A DNA stretch of 64,000 nt, taken from Brachyspira pilosicoli P43/6/78 (GTDB lineage Bacteria; Spirochaetota; Brachyspiria; Brachyspirales; Brachyspiraceae). The notes under the pieces are model-generated. The model saw nothing but the letters and a program-made list of their open reading frames with translations, did no database searches and was not told the origin of the DNA. Shown here in pieces: positions 8,424 through 16,911 of the stretch (positions within the stretch are counted from its first letter, which is position 1; every line of letters begins with the position of its first letter). The position numbers and the translations under genes are program-made. The DNA is taken from NCBI RefSeq assembly GCF_000325665.1, contig NC_019908.1:1798001-1862000 (forward strand). The letters are read 5' to 3'.

Positions 8424-9786
8424 TTATAATATATATCTGCTAATATCCCTATTTTCTTCTATATCTTTTACAGCCTCCTTAACATTATCGGAAGTTATTT
8501 TTATAAATTCTCCGCTATGTTCATCTGCACTAAAAGAAATCTCTTCAAAAACTTTTTCCATAATAGTATAAAGTCTTCTAGCTCCAATATTTTCAACATT
8601 AGTATTAATATTATAAGCCAAATCAGCTATTTTCTCTAAAGCCTCATCTTCAAACTCTATAGTAACACCCTCAGTTTTAAGTAATTCCTGATACTGTTTA
8701 GTAATAGCATTCTTAGGATTAATAAGTATATCTTTAAAATCTTCTTTTGATAAAGCTTTTAATTCAACTCTAATAGGAAATCTTCCCTGCAATTCCGGTA
8801 TCAAATCAGAAGGCTTATTAACATGAAAAGCACCAGCCGCTATAAAAAGTATATGGTCAGTTTTTATAGGACCATATTTAGTATTAACTGTTGTACCTTC
8901 AACTATAGGAAGCAAATCTCTCTGTACACCATGACGTGCTACATCTGCACTGTCTGTTTTATTTCCGCTAGCAATTTTGTCTATCTCATCTAAAAATATT
9001 ATACCCATATTTTCAGCTAAAGATAAAGCATCAGAAGTAACTTTCTCCATATCTATTAAACTTTCAGATGCCTCATTTATAAGATATTTCTTAGCCTCTT
9101 TTACTCTTAATTTTTTATTTTTTTTATTTTTGAGGCATAATGCTTCCAACCATAGACTGAATCATATCATTTTCTTCAAATCCCATTCCAGGTATGATAC
9201 CAAACATTCTGCCCTGATTAGATGATATTTTTATTTCAACATAGCTCTCATCAAAGTCCCCATTGGCTATGCGTTTTTTTATTTGTTCTTTGGCATTCTT
9301 TTTCTTTTCAGCCTCTTCATCAGATATTATTTCATTATCTTCTTTTTTTACAGATGGAAGTAAAAGTTTAGCAAGTTTATCCAAAGCAATATCAGTAGCC
9401 TCTTTTTCAACCTCTTTCATCATAGAAGTTTTAAGCTCAAATATAGCCGCATTAACTAAATCTCTAACCATGCTCTCAACATCTCTTCCCACATATCCAA
9501 CTTCAGTATATTTAGTAGCCTCAACTTTGATAAAAGGAGCATTAACTAATTTAGCAAGTCTCCTAGCAATCTCAGTCTTACCAACCCCAGTAGGTCCTAT
9601 TAATATAATATTTTTAGGAGCAACTTCATCTTTTAACTCCTCAGGTAAATGACGTCTTCTATATCTATTTCTTAAAGCTATAGCCACAGAACGTTTAGCC
9701 TCAGTTTGACCTATTATATATTGGTCTAAAGCTTCAACAATTCTTCTAGGTGTAAGCTCACTTTCTAATTTCGCATCAAATGACAT
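8424..9786 (-). pseudogene. hslU: hslU, ATP-dependent protease ATPase subunit, interrupted by a frameshift
   Basis: Two overlapping frames together make one HslU. The first (9124-9786) holds the N terminus, Walker A GPTGVGKT (64-71) and the start of the I domain, and stops after SIMPQK. The second (from about 9131 to 8424) continues [16 protein letters not shown], then Walker [11 protein letters not shown], sensor and C-terminal HslU residues ending in ISRYIL. The joint lies in a run A5-T-A8-T-A6 on the minus strand (9111-9131). Removing one A from the first run restores a single frame, and the in-frame TAA comes before the A8 run. HslU unfolds substrates for HslV. The cause could be sequencing error, a real mutation or frameshifted expression. 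Confidence 0.88.
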
Positions 9787-9789
9787 AAT

Positions 9790-10320
9790 TTATTCTATTA
9801 CCTCCAAAGAAATATTACTATTGGTATATATACATATTTGTGAAGCAATTTCCAAAGACTTTCTAGCTATCTCTTTAGCAGAAAGATTAGTGTTTTCACT
9901 CAAAGCCATAGCAGCAGCCTTAGCATACTGACCTCCGCTTCCAATAGCAAGTATATTATTCTCACTCTCTATCACATCACCATTACCAGACAAAAGAAGC
10001 ATTTTCTCTTTGCTAGCCACTATAATAAGTGCCTGTAAATTTCTAAGCATCTTATCAGTTCTCCACTCACGGGCAAGCTCAACAGCAGCACGAGTCAAAT
10101 CACCCGAAAACTCCTGAAGCTTCTTTTCAAACTTTTCAAACAATGTAAAAGCATCGGCAGTAGAACCAGCAAAACCTGATATTACCTTACCACCGTATAA
10201 TTTTCTTAATTTAACAGCATTAGGCTTCATCACAGTCTCACCTAAAGTAACCTGTCCGTCTCCAGCTATAGCAGTAACACCATCTCTGCATACCGCACAT
10301 ATAGTAGTGCCTTTAAACAT
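9790..10320 (-). CDS. hslV: HslV, ATP-dependent protease peptidase subunit
   Basis: The 176-residue protein is the proteasome-like Ntn hydrolase of the HslVU protease. [14 protein letters not shown] carries the catalytic Thr after a short propeptide, followed by AGDGQVTLG and the Gly-rich GFAGSTADA and [11 protein letters not shown] segments typical of HslV. It forms a double ring capped by HslU rings in the cytoplasm. It is intact and lies 3 bases upstream of hslU, so one transcript is expected. If hslU is truly broken, HslV would lack its normal ATPase. Confidence 0.95.
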   Translation of the reverse strand: MFKGTTICAVCRDGVTAIAGDGQVTLGETVMKPNAVKLRKLYGGKVISGFAGSTADAFTLFEKFEKKLQEFSGDLTRAAVELAREWRTDKMLRNLQALIIVASKEKMLLLSGNGDVIESENNILAIGSGGQYAKAAAMALSENTNLSAKEIARKSLEIASQICIYTNSNISLEVIE

Positions 10321-10422
10321 ATACTATCCTCTTTAAACAAAGTATTACTATATATTTTAATATATATTCTATTCTAATGCAAATTTTTTTAATAATCTAA
10401 CAATAATTAATCTTATATTATA

Positions 10423-10450
10423 AATATACTCAAAGAAATAGTTTTGTCAA
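10423..10450 (-). promoter_or_regulatory. Promoter for hslVU
   Basis: Minus strand: TTGACA, 16 bases, TATATT. It lies about 100 bases upstream of the hslV start. No other gene begins in this gap. I saw no CIRCE-type inverted repeat beside it. Confidence 0.6.
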
Positions 10451-10520
10451 TTTATGTATTTTTCTAAATGTGTGAGTTTTTTAGCGTATGATAAACAATT
10501 ATATTTTTATATAAATTTTT

Positions 10521-10816
10521 ATTCAACTTTTTCCCACGTACGAGCTGTACCACCTTGCCGCACGGTAATGCTATGCTTTAATTATAACTTCTTAGTCGTG
10601 CGGGGGAGTGCATTTTAACGTACAATTAAATTATAAAATTTATAATAAAAATGCAGTTCTTCGCGAAGCGTATCCGAAGGATATAAGGTTCTTTTATACC
10701 AATACCGAGTAGGTGCCTTGCCTACGGCACGCAGAGCGTCGGCAAAAGAACTGGGGTCGTGTACCCTTCGGGAACGCTTCGCAGGGGGCAAAGCCATGCA
10801 ATAATAAAAATAAAAA
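10521..10816 (+). repeat. Mosaic GC-rich intergenic repeat, copy R1 (full length)
   Basis: This gene-free stretch fills most of 10451-10826. In + orientation it runs: CAACTTTTTCCC; a GTACGAGCTGTAC palindrome; a CCGCACG...CGTGCGG stem (10558-10602 region); TGCAGTTCTT; a 25-base insert with CTTCGCGAAG and ATCCGAAGGAT palindromes; GGTTCTTTTATACC; a tip hairpin; AAAAGAACTGGGG; and GGGCAAAGCC. GTTCTTTT (10688-10695) pairs with AAAAGAAC (10744-10751). It is nearly colinear with the copy at 58071-58350 and, reversed, with 33885-34145. The base composition is far richer in GC than the surroundings. It abuts the end of rimM. Confidence 0.85.
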
Positions 10817-10826
10817 AGTTAAAAAT

Positions 10827-11336
10827 TCACTCTTCATCAACTATAGGTTTCTCTATAATCTCTAAAACTCTATTAGTCTTATCTATTTTACCAAAATAAG
10901 CCCCAACAAACGGTATAGAAACTTCCTCTTTACTATCTTCTAAAGAAATAACAAAAACATAATTAGAAGGCAAAGAATATAAATCTACTACCTTTCCATA
11001 AAGCTTACCATTAGAATCTATTACATTATAGCCTATAATTTCAGCCTCATAAAAACTATTATCATCTAAAGAAGGAAGATTCTCATAGTCAATATAAATA
11101 TCTTTTCCTATTAGAGCTTTGGCATCATCGATACTGTCTATTTTTTCTAATTTGAAAACAAAAGATTTATTTTTTTTCTTGATGTTTATTATTTTATATT
11201 CTTGATTATCAATATATATATTAGTATTATTATTTAAAATAGGAAGAGAGGCAAAATAACTTTTATCAATAAAAGTACACTCCACCTCTCCATTTAAGCC
11301 ATGCACACTAGTGATAGTTGAATAAAAAATCTTCAA
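10827..11336 (-). CDS. rimM: Ribosome maturation factor RimM
   Basis: The 169 residues have the RimM two-domain layout: an N-terminal beta-barrel (ITSVHGLNGEVECTF) and a C-terminal PRC-barrel (EAEIIGYNVIDSNGKLYGKV, VEIPFVGAYFGKID-like). RimM binds ribosomal protein S19 and helps 16S rRNA head maturation. Its ATG overlaps the end of khpA by 4 bases, so translation is coupled in the ffh-rpsP-khpA-rimM operon. The usual next genes trmD and rplS are absent. A mosaic repeat begins 11 bases past its stop. Confidence 0.92.
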   Translation of the reverse strand: MKIFYSTITSVHGLNGEVECTFIDKSYFASLPILNNNTNIYIDNQEYKIINIKKKNKSFVFKLEKIDSIDDAKALIGKDIYIDYENLPSLDDNSFYEAEIIGYNVIDSNGKLYGKVVDLYSLPSNYVFVISLEDSKEEVSIPFVGAYFGKIDKTNRVLEIIEKPIVDEE

Positions 11337-11575
11337 TTGTCAATAATCTCAAGCATAACACGTTTACCGCTTTTCATAGAAGCAGCAAAAAGAATAGTTC
11401 GTAAAGCATGAGCTATACGACCTCTCTTACCTATTATTTTACCTATGTCGCTTTGATTAACCTTTAGTTCGAGAATAGTACTTTTTTCACCTTCGATTAC
11501 TTTAACACTAACCCCATCAGGCTCATCAACTAGCTTTTTAGCTAGGTACTCAATAAGCTCTTTTTCTTCCGTCAT
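11333..11575 (-). CDS. khpA: KH-domain RNA-binding protein (KhpA/YlqC)
   Basis: This 80-residue protein is a single KH domain with the GxxG RNA-binding loop in IGKIIGKRGRIAHALRTIL (about residues 43-61). Its position between rpsP and rimM is the standard genomic position of KhpA, a small RNA chaperone implicated in cell-size and division control in streptococci. A role in ribosome assembly has also been suggested. The ATG follows AGGAGTG, and the end overlaps rimM by 4 bases. Confidence 0.92.
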   Translation of the reverse strand: MTEEKELIEYLAKKLVDEPDGVSVKVIEGEKSTILELKVNQSDIGKIIGKRGRIAHALRTILFAASMKSGKRVMLEIIDN

Positions 11576-11603
11576 AGCACACTCCTTTTATTATAATATA
11601 TAA

Positions 11604-11969
11604 TTAAGCCTCAGTGTTACTTTCTTCTGTTGTTACTTCCGGCTTAGCTTGTGTACGATTCTTACGTCTTTTCTCAGGATTTTTTAATGCTCTTCTTTGC
11701 TTTCTGTCAAGCGGTGCGCCTTTATCTTTTTCCATTAGACCTTCTTTTATAAGAATGCTTTTAACTGCATAAGTAGGCTGTGCACCATTAGAGAGCCATT
11801 TCTTTATGTTCTCTAAATCTAATTTGTATAAAACATCTTTAGCCTTAGGATTAAACCAACCCAACTCCTCTATAAAACGACCATCGCGTGGAAAACGAGA
11901 ATCTGTTGCCACTACACGATAATGAGGTTCATGTTTGCGACCTATACGTTTTAATCTTAATTTTACCAC
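11604..11969 (-). CDS. rpsP: 30S ribosomal protein S16
   Basis: From the chosen start the protein is 121 residues: the conserved S16 core (VKLRLKRIGRKHEPHYRVV, FIEELGWFNP, AQPTYAVKSIL) plus a basic, Lys/Arg-rich tail from about residue 85. S16 helps 16S rRNA fold in the 30S body. I start at GTG 11969, with GGAGG 8 bases upstream. An upstream TTG at 11984 would place the ribosome-binding site inside the coding region. It is between ffh and khpA in the conserved operon. Confidence 0.95.
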   Translation of the reverse strand: MVKLRLKRIGRKHEPHYRVVATDSRFPRDGRFIEELGWFNPKAKDVLYKLDLENIKKWLSNGAQPTYAVKSILIKEGLMEKDKGAPLDRKQRRALKNPEKRRKNRTQAKPEVTTEESNTEA

Positions 11970-11988
11970 CTTTCTTTCCTCCAAATTA

Positions 11989-13344
11989 TTACATTAATTT
12001 ATTTAAATCTTCTATAGACATACCTATGCCCTCTAGGGATTTTGCCAATTTATTCATTTTTTTAGTACTGCCCATCATATTTTTCATCATTGTAAATTGT
12101 TTTATCAACTGATTTACATCATAAATACTCTGACCACTACCATTAGCTATACGCATCTTTCTTGAATTGTTCAAAGGAAATAATGCCAAACGCTCTTTTT
12201 TAGTCATCGATTGTATAATAGCTTTATATTTTACAAACTTCTGCTCTTCTCTGCTTATTAATTCATTATCTACATTAGCCATTCCTGGTATCATAGAAGT
12301 CATTTTAGATATACCGCCCATTTTAGTTGTAGCATCAATTTGTTTCAAAAAGTCATTATAATCGAAATTATTTTCTATAACTTTTTGAAGCATTTCCTGA
12401 GCTTCTTTTTCACTTATAGCAGCACGAGCCTTCTCAACAAGTTTTACTATATCACCCATGCCAAGTATTTGACCTGCAACTCTTTTGGCATCAAATACAT
12501 CTATATCTTCTAAATGTTCACCAGTACCTATAAATTTAACTGAAGAACCTGTTGCATAACGAAGTGATAAAGCAGCACCGCCTCTAACACCAGAATCGAA
12601 TTTAGTAAGTATTACACCATTTATGCCAATATTGCTTTGAAAACTTTTAGCAACATCAAATACACTTTGACCTGCTGTAGAGTCAACAACGAGTAATTTT
12701 TCTGTAACATCAACAGAATTAACAACTCTTCTAAGCTCAAGCATCATCTCTTCATCTATCTCTAAACGTCCTGCAGTATCTACAATAATCATATTGTACT
12801 GCTCTTTTTTAGCAATAGACATAGCTCTTTTTAATATCTTATAAGGCTTTTTCTCTTTTGTATCTATATGACAAGGAACACCAACCTCTTTAGCTAATAC
12901 TGCTAATTGCTCCATAGCTGCAGGTCTGTGTACGTCAAGACCAACAAGAAAGACTCTTCTTTTATCTTTATAGTATTTTGCTAATTTAGCAGAAGTTGTT
13001 GTTTTACCAGAACCTTGCAAACCGAATAGAAGTGTAACTGTTGTTTTTTCTACTGGTTCTAATTTAAGACCGCTTTCACCTTCGCCTATCATAGAAACTA
13101 ATGTATCATGTACATCGGCTACGAATTGATTAGCGGGGTCTACATTTTCTAATCTTTCTTTACCTATAGCTCTTTTTTTTGCTTCTTCCAAAAATTTATC
13201 AGCTGCTTCTAGAGATACGTCTGCTGATAATAGAGCTTCTTTAATGCCTATGAGGGTATCTTCTATATCTTTCTCAGATAATACTTTTTTATCGCGTAAT
13301 TTGGAGAACACGTTAGATATAGATTTTGTTAAATTATCAAACAT
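11989..13344 (-). CDS. ffh: Signal recognition particle GTPase Ffh
   Basis: This is a 451-residue SRP54 homologue that targets nascent membrane proteins to the translocon together with 4.5S RNA and FtsY. The N domain covers about residues 1-95 and the G domain starts with GLQGSGKTTTSAKLA (108-122), followed by DTAGR and TKFDSG. The Met-rich M domain (from about 320, with the FLKQIDATTKMGGISKMTSM region) binds the SRP RNA and signal peptides. It is the first gene of the ffh-rpsP-khpA-rimM operon, with a consensus promoter 40 bases upstream. Confidence 0.97.
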   Translation of the reverse strand: MFDNLTKSISNVFSKLRDKKVLSEKDIEDTLIGIKEALLSADVSLEAADKFLEEAKKRAIGKERLENVDPANQFVADVHDTLVSMIGEGESGLKLEPVEKTTVTLLFGLQGSGKTTTSAKLAKYYKDKRRVFLVGLDVHRPAAMEQLAVLAKEVGVPCHIDTKEKKPYKILKRAMSIAKKEQYNMIIVDTAGRLEIDEEMMLELRRVVNSVDVTEKLLVVDSTAGQSVFDVAKSFQSNIGINGVILTKFDSGVRGGAALSLRYATGSSVKFIGTGEHLEDIDVFDAKRVAGQILGMGDIVKLVEKARAAISEKEAQEMLQKVIENNFDYNDFLKQIDATTKMGGISKMTSMIPGMANVDNELISREEQKFVKYKAIIQSMTKKERLALFPLNNSRKMRIANGSGQSIYDVNQLIKQFTMMKNMMGSTKKMNKLAKSLEGIGMSIEDLNKLM

Positions 13345-13381
13345 TTAAAAATACCAATAAATCAATAATTTATGCATAGCT

Positions 13382-13410
13382 ATTTTACGACAAAAACATA
13401 AAAATGTCAA
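13382..13410 (-). promoter_or_regulatory. Promoter for the ffh operon
   Basis: Minus strand: TTGACA, 17 bases, TAAAAT. It is 38 bases upstream of the ffh ATG. The remaining 170 bases to the divergent lipoprotein gene are AT-rich with no other clear feature. Confidence 0.65.
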
Positions 13411-13583
13411 TAACTTTTAGATAAATTCATACTAACTGATATTGCTTGAAATATTTTTTTTCATCTTTTAAAAATATTATCTAACATATTAAACAATTTT
13501 TTTATATATTTTAATTATTAAGAACCAATTAAAATTATGTAAATATAAAAAATTAAATAAAAAAGTCGATATTAATATAAATT

Positions 13584-14078
13584 ATGAAAAACATATTAAA
13601 ACTTATTATTCTTACATCAATACTAATTAGCTGTAAATTAGAAAATATTACCGGCACTGGTGTAGATAATAGATTTGCAGGCACTTGGACTGGAAAAATT
13701 ATAGAAGAAGATAATAATACAAATATACCAGACATACCAATACAGCCTCCTCCTGGCGGAGAAGGAACTACAGAAGATAACACTAACGAAAGAGATATAA
13801 TCGTAACTATTAATGAAGACGGCTCAATATCTATAGATAGTGATTCAATACCGGCATCAAATATATATAAAGATATAAAAAACAACGTACACTACTATAC
13901 AATATCATACATCACATCTTATCAAGAAAACTCTAGTACAGTATTTAATTATATGATTATATTTGAAGATAATACCAAAGCTACTATAGAAGGAACAACT
14001 ATAACAACATTAAATGAAAGAGAAGAAAGAGTAAAAGTTCCTCAAACCACCATAAATAAACAAACTGAAACTAATTAA
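13584..14078 (+). CDS. Lipoprotein with GTW motif (paralogue of 5745-6236)
   Basis: The 164-residue product begins MKNILKLIILTSILISC, a short lipoprotein signal with Cys at 17. FAGTWTGKIIEED follows near residue 32, then a Pro/Gly spacer (IPIQPPPGGEG) and a beta-rich domain with many Asp, Asn and Thr residues. The GTW(S/T)G motif, lipid anchor and size match the lipoprotein at 5745-6236, though the order of linker and motif differs. It is probably exported and membrane-anchored. No function is recognised. It precedes purF on the same strand by 93 bases. Confidence 0.72.
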   Translation: MKNILKLIILTSILISCKLENITGTGVDNRFAGTWTGKIIEEDNNTNIPDIPIQPPPGGEGTTEDNTNERDIIVTINEDGSISIDSDSIPASNIYKDIKNNVHYYTISYITSYQENSSTVFNYMIIFEDNTKATIEGTTITTLNEREERVKVPQTTINKQTETN

Positions 14079-14171
14079 ATAACAATAAAATTCTTCAATA
14101 ACTCTATTGTGTAAAACACTAATTAATTATAATATATACAAATCAAAAAAATAAAAAATTGGTTAAAATAT

Positions 14172-15563
14172 ATGAATGAATTTTTTAAATGCGACAAACC
14201 TAAAGAAGAATGCGGAGTATTTGGAATATACTCAAAAGAAATAAAAAAAGACATATTAAAAACTCTTAACTATGCACTATACGCTCTTCAGCATAGAGGT
14301 CAGGAAAGTGCTGGAATAACTGTATCAAATTATAAACATTTATTTACTTATAAATCTATGGGACTTGTTTCAGATTTATTTTCTAGTAACATACCTAAAG
14401 AAACAGAAGGAAATATTGCTATAGGTCATGTAAGATATTCTACTACAGGAGCAAGCAAAATAGAAAATGCTCAGCCTCTTGAAAACTTATTTAGATTAGG
14501 TCAAATAGCTATAGCACATAACGGCAACCTTACTAATGCATATCAATTGAGAGATAAATTAGAACAAGAAGGTGCTACATTTAATGCTACTTCAGACAGC
14601 GAAGTTATAATAAAATTAATAGCAAGAAAAACTGTAAATAATTTTATAGACGGAATAAAAGAGACTATCAATATAATTGAGGGAGCTTTTGCTTTGGTTA
14701 TAGTGGTAGACGGAAAGTTAATTGGAGTTAGAGACCCTCATGGAATACGTCCTTTATCATTAGGAACTAATTCTAATGGAGATTATTTTTTAGCTTCTGA
14801 ATCTTGTGCTTTAGATGCTGTGGGAGCTAAATTTGTACGCGATATAGAAGCAGGCGAAATGGTGATTATAGATGATAATGGTATTCAATCTATAAAATAT
14901 AAAAATACTAAATTAAAAAACTATCCTTGTGCATTTGAGCATATATATTTTGCAAGACCTGAAAGCAATATAGATGGAATTAACGTATATAATGTAAGAT
15001 TTCAAACAGGTGTTTTACTTGCCAAAAAAAATACAGTAGATGCTGATATTGTAATAGGTGTACAAGACTCTGGAACTATTGCCGCATTGGGATTTGCAAA
15101 AGAAAGCGGTATTCCTTATAGCATTGGTTTGGTTAAAAACAGATATATTGGAAGAACATTTATTATGCCGGAGCAGTCAAGCAGAGAAGAAACTGTTAAA
15201 TTAAAATTCAATCCTCTAAAGCATTTAATAGACGGTAAAAAAGTTATATTAATAGATGATTCACTCGTAAGAGGTACTACAAGTAAAATACTTATTGATA
15301 TAGTGAGAAAAGCAGGTGCTAAAGAAGTGCATTTTAGGTCAGCTTCACCTGTTATAAAAAACCCTTGCTATTATGGTGTAGATATATCTTCCAAAAAAGA
15401 ACTTATAGGAGCAAAACTCTCTGTAGAAGAGATTCGCAAAGAAATTAATGCTGATACTTTAGAATATTTATCTATAGAAGATATGTTTAAAGCTTTAGGC
15501 GGAACTAATTATTGTATAGGTTGTTTTAACGGAGAATATCCTACATCAATACCTAAAGAATAA
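14172..15563 (+). CDS. purF: Amidophosphoribosyltransferase
   Basis: The 463-residue enzyme makes 5-phosphoribosylamine from PRPP and glutamine, the first step of purine synthesis. The glutaminase Cys is in KEECGVFGIY (Cys 14), so about 13 residues are likely removed as a propeptide. HRGQESAGI, GHVRYSTTG and HNGNLTN mark the N-terminal amidotransferase domain. VILIDDSLVRGTTSK (about 357-371) is the PRPP loop. Conserved Cys residues near the C terminus (NYCIGCFNGEYP) suggest the Bacillus-type iron-sulfur form. No other pur gene is adjacent. Confidence 0.95.
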   Translation: MNEFFKCDKPKEECGVFGIYSKEIKKDILKTLNYALYALQHRGQESAGITVSNYKHLFTYKSMGLVSDLFSSNIPKETEGNIAIGHVRYSTTGASKIENAQPLENLFRLGQIAIAHNGNLTNAYQLRDKLEQEGATFNATSDSEVIIKLIARKTVNNFIDGIKETINIIEGAFALVIVVDGKLIGVRDPHGIRPLSLGTNSNGDYFLASESCALDAVGAKFVRDIEAGEMVIIDDNGIQSIKYKNTKLKNYPCAFEHIYFARPESNIDGINVYNVRFQTGVLLAKKNTVDADIVIGVQDSGTIAALGFAKESGIPYSIGLVKNRYIGRTFIMPEQSSREETVKLKFNPLKHLIDGKKVILIDDSLVRGTTSKILIDIVRKAGAKEVHFRSASPVIKNPCYYGVDISSKKELIGAKLSVEEIRKEINADTLEYLSIEDMFKALGGTNYCIGCFNGEYPTSIPKE

Positions 15564-15631
15564 TATCTGAATAATATAATTACTAATACTATATTTTTGT
15601 TATAGTTTTTTATTTATTAAAAAATGTTGTT

Positions 15632-16483
15632 TTATATATCATCATTTTCTATATTATCTTCATCTTCTTTATTTTCTTCTTCTGCCTCTTCATTAGTATT
15701 ATTTAGTTTTTCTATTCTAATCTTTGTAACAATATTTCCGCTCTTTCCAACAACAGTAAAAGAATAACCATTATATTTAATAGCCTCATTTCTCTTTGGA
15801 AGCCTTCCAAGATAAGAAAATAAAAATCCTCCCACAGTATCAGCATCATCATCTGGTATATCAGGAATTATTCCATATTTATTAATCTCTTCTATTCTCA
15901 TTCTAGCATCAACTAAAAAACTTCCGTCATCATTACTCTTCACTTCCTCATCATCATCTTCATCAAACTCATCTCTAATATCTCCAACAATCTCCTCAAG
16001 TACATCTTCCATACTCACAATACCAGAAAATCCGCCATACTCATCGACAACCATAGCAATATGAATCTGCTTAGTTCTAAAATTCTTCAAAAGCTCCATA
16101 AGCGAAATAGATATAGGGACAAAAAAAGGCTTGTGTATTATCTTTTTTAGATTAAAAGTTTTTTCATCTATATCAACCAAATCTTTAACATAAAGCACAC
16201 CTACAATATCATCTATACCATCTTTATAAACAGGTATCCTAGAGTTTCTATCTCTGTTAAAAGCTTTAATTACCTTCTCATAGCTTGTATCTATATGAAG
16301 CATATTTACATCAACTCTCGGTATCATTATATCTTTTACATTTTTGCTTTTAAGCTCAATAGTATTTATTACAATCTCTCTTTCTTCTTCTGTTAATAAA
16401 CTTAAATTAATATAATGACTTTTATCGTTATAATTATCTTTATTTTTTTTAACTATCTTTTTTAATATCTTTTTTATTGGCAT
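15632..16483 (-). CDS. tlyC: CBS-domain protein, TlyC/CorC family
   Basis: The 283 residues contain a paired CBS domain (about 45-165; VKDIMIPRVDVNMLHID, RIPVYKDGIDDIVGVLYVKDL) and a C-terminal CorC_HlyC domain (ADTVGGFLFSYLGRLPKRNE), ending in an acidic Glu/Asp tail. The family is called hemolysin C in Brachyspira literature and is related to Mg/Co efflux proteins. There is no membrane domain here, so a soluble accessory role is as likely as haemolysis. Its ATG lies inside ybeY (35-base overlap) in the phoH cluster. Confidence 0.9.
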   Translation of the reverse strand: MPIKKILKKIVKKNKDNYNDKSHYINLSLLTEEEREIVINTIELKSKNVKDIMIPRVDVNMLHIDTSYEKVIKAFNRDRNSRIPVYKDGIDDIVGVLYVKDLVDIDEKTFNLKKIIHKPFFVPISISLMELLKNFRTKQIHIAMVVDEYGGFSGIVSMEDVLEEIVGDIRDEFDEDDDEEVKSNDDGSFLVDARMRIEEINKYGIIPDIPDDDADTVGGFLFSYLGRLPKRNEAIKYNGYSFTVVGKSGNIVTKIRIEKLNNTNEEAEEENKEDEDNIENDDI

Positions 16484-16910
16484 TATTATAATTCCCTTTT
16501 ATATGTTCAAGTATTTTTTTATATAATTCTCTCATTCTTTTATAATTTTTTTTAAGAGATTTTTCTGTATAATTATGATGTATACCTTGCAAATGAAGTA
16601 TAGAATGAACTATTAATTTTATAACAGTCATCTTTATTTTATCTTCGCTATATCTATCCAAAACCCACTCATAAGAAATAACAATGTCCCCACCTTCATT
16701 GGCTTCTCCCATAGGAAAAGTTAATACATCGGTTGCTTTATCTTTATTTCTAAATTGTTTGTTTAATCCTCTTATATAATCATCATTAGAAAAAACCAGA
16801 TTTACTTCACCATCAATATTAGCAGCTTTTACAGCATGACTTAAAAAATATCTATAAATATTGAGATTAATATCATAATCAGTATTGTTAAAAACATTAA
16901 CATTTTTCAT
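16449..16910 (-). CDS. ybeY: Endoribonuclease YbeY
   Basis: The 153-residue protein has the YbeY zinc motif HSILHLQGIHH (HxxxHxxxxxH, about residues 114-124) and the upstream LNKQFRNKDKATDVLTFP segment. YbeY is a single-strand endoribonuclease needed for 16S rRNA 3' end processing and ribosome quality control. It starts one base after the HD-protein stop and overlaps tlyC. The order phoH - 7TM-HD - ybeY - tlyC is a widespread conserved cluster, which supports the call. Confidence 0.93.
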   Translation of the reverse strand: MKNVNVFNNTDYDINLNIYRYFLSHAVKAANIDGEVNLVFSNDDYIRGLNKQFRNKDKATDVLTFPMGEANEGGDIVISYEWVLDRYSEDKIKMTVIKLIVHSILHLQGIHHNYTEKSLKKNYKRMRELYKKILEHIKGNYNNANKKDIKKDS

Positions 16911-16911
16911 A

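Noticed and set aside
10615-10797. A 60-residue open frame on the minus strand
   Set aside because: It lies wholly inside mosaic repeat R1, is not conserved as a frame in the other copies, and has a composition set by the palindromes.
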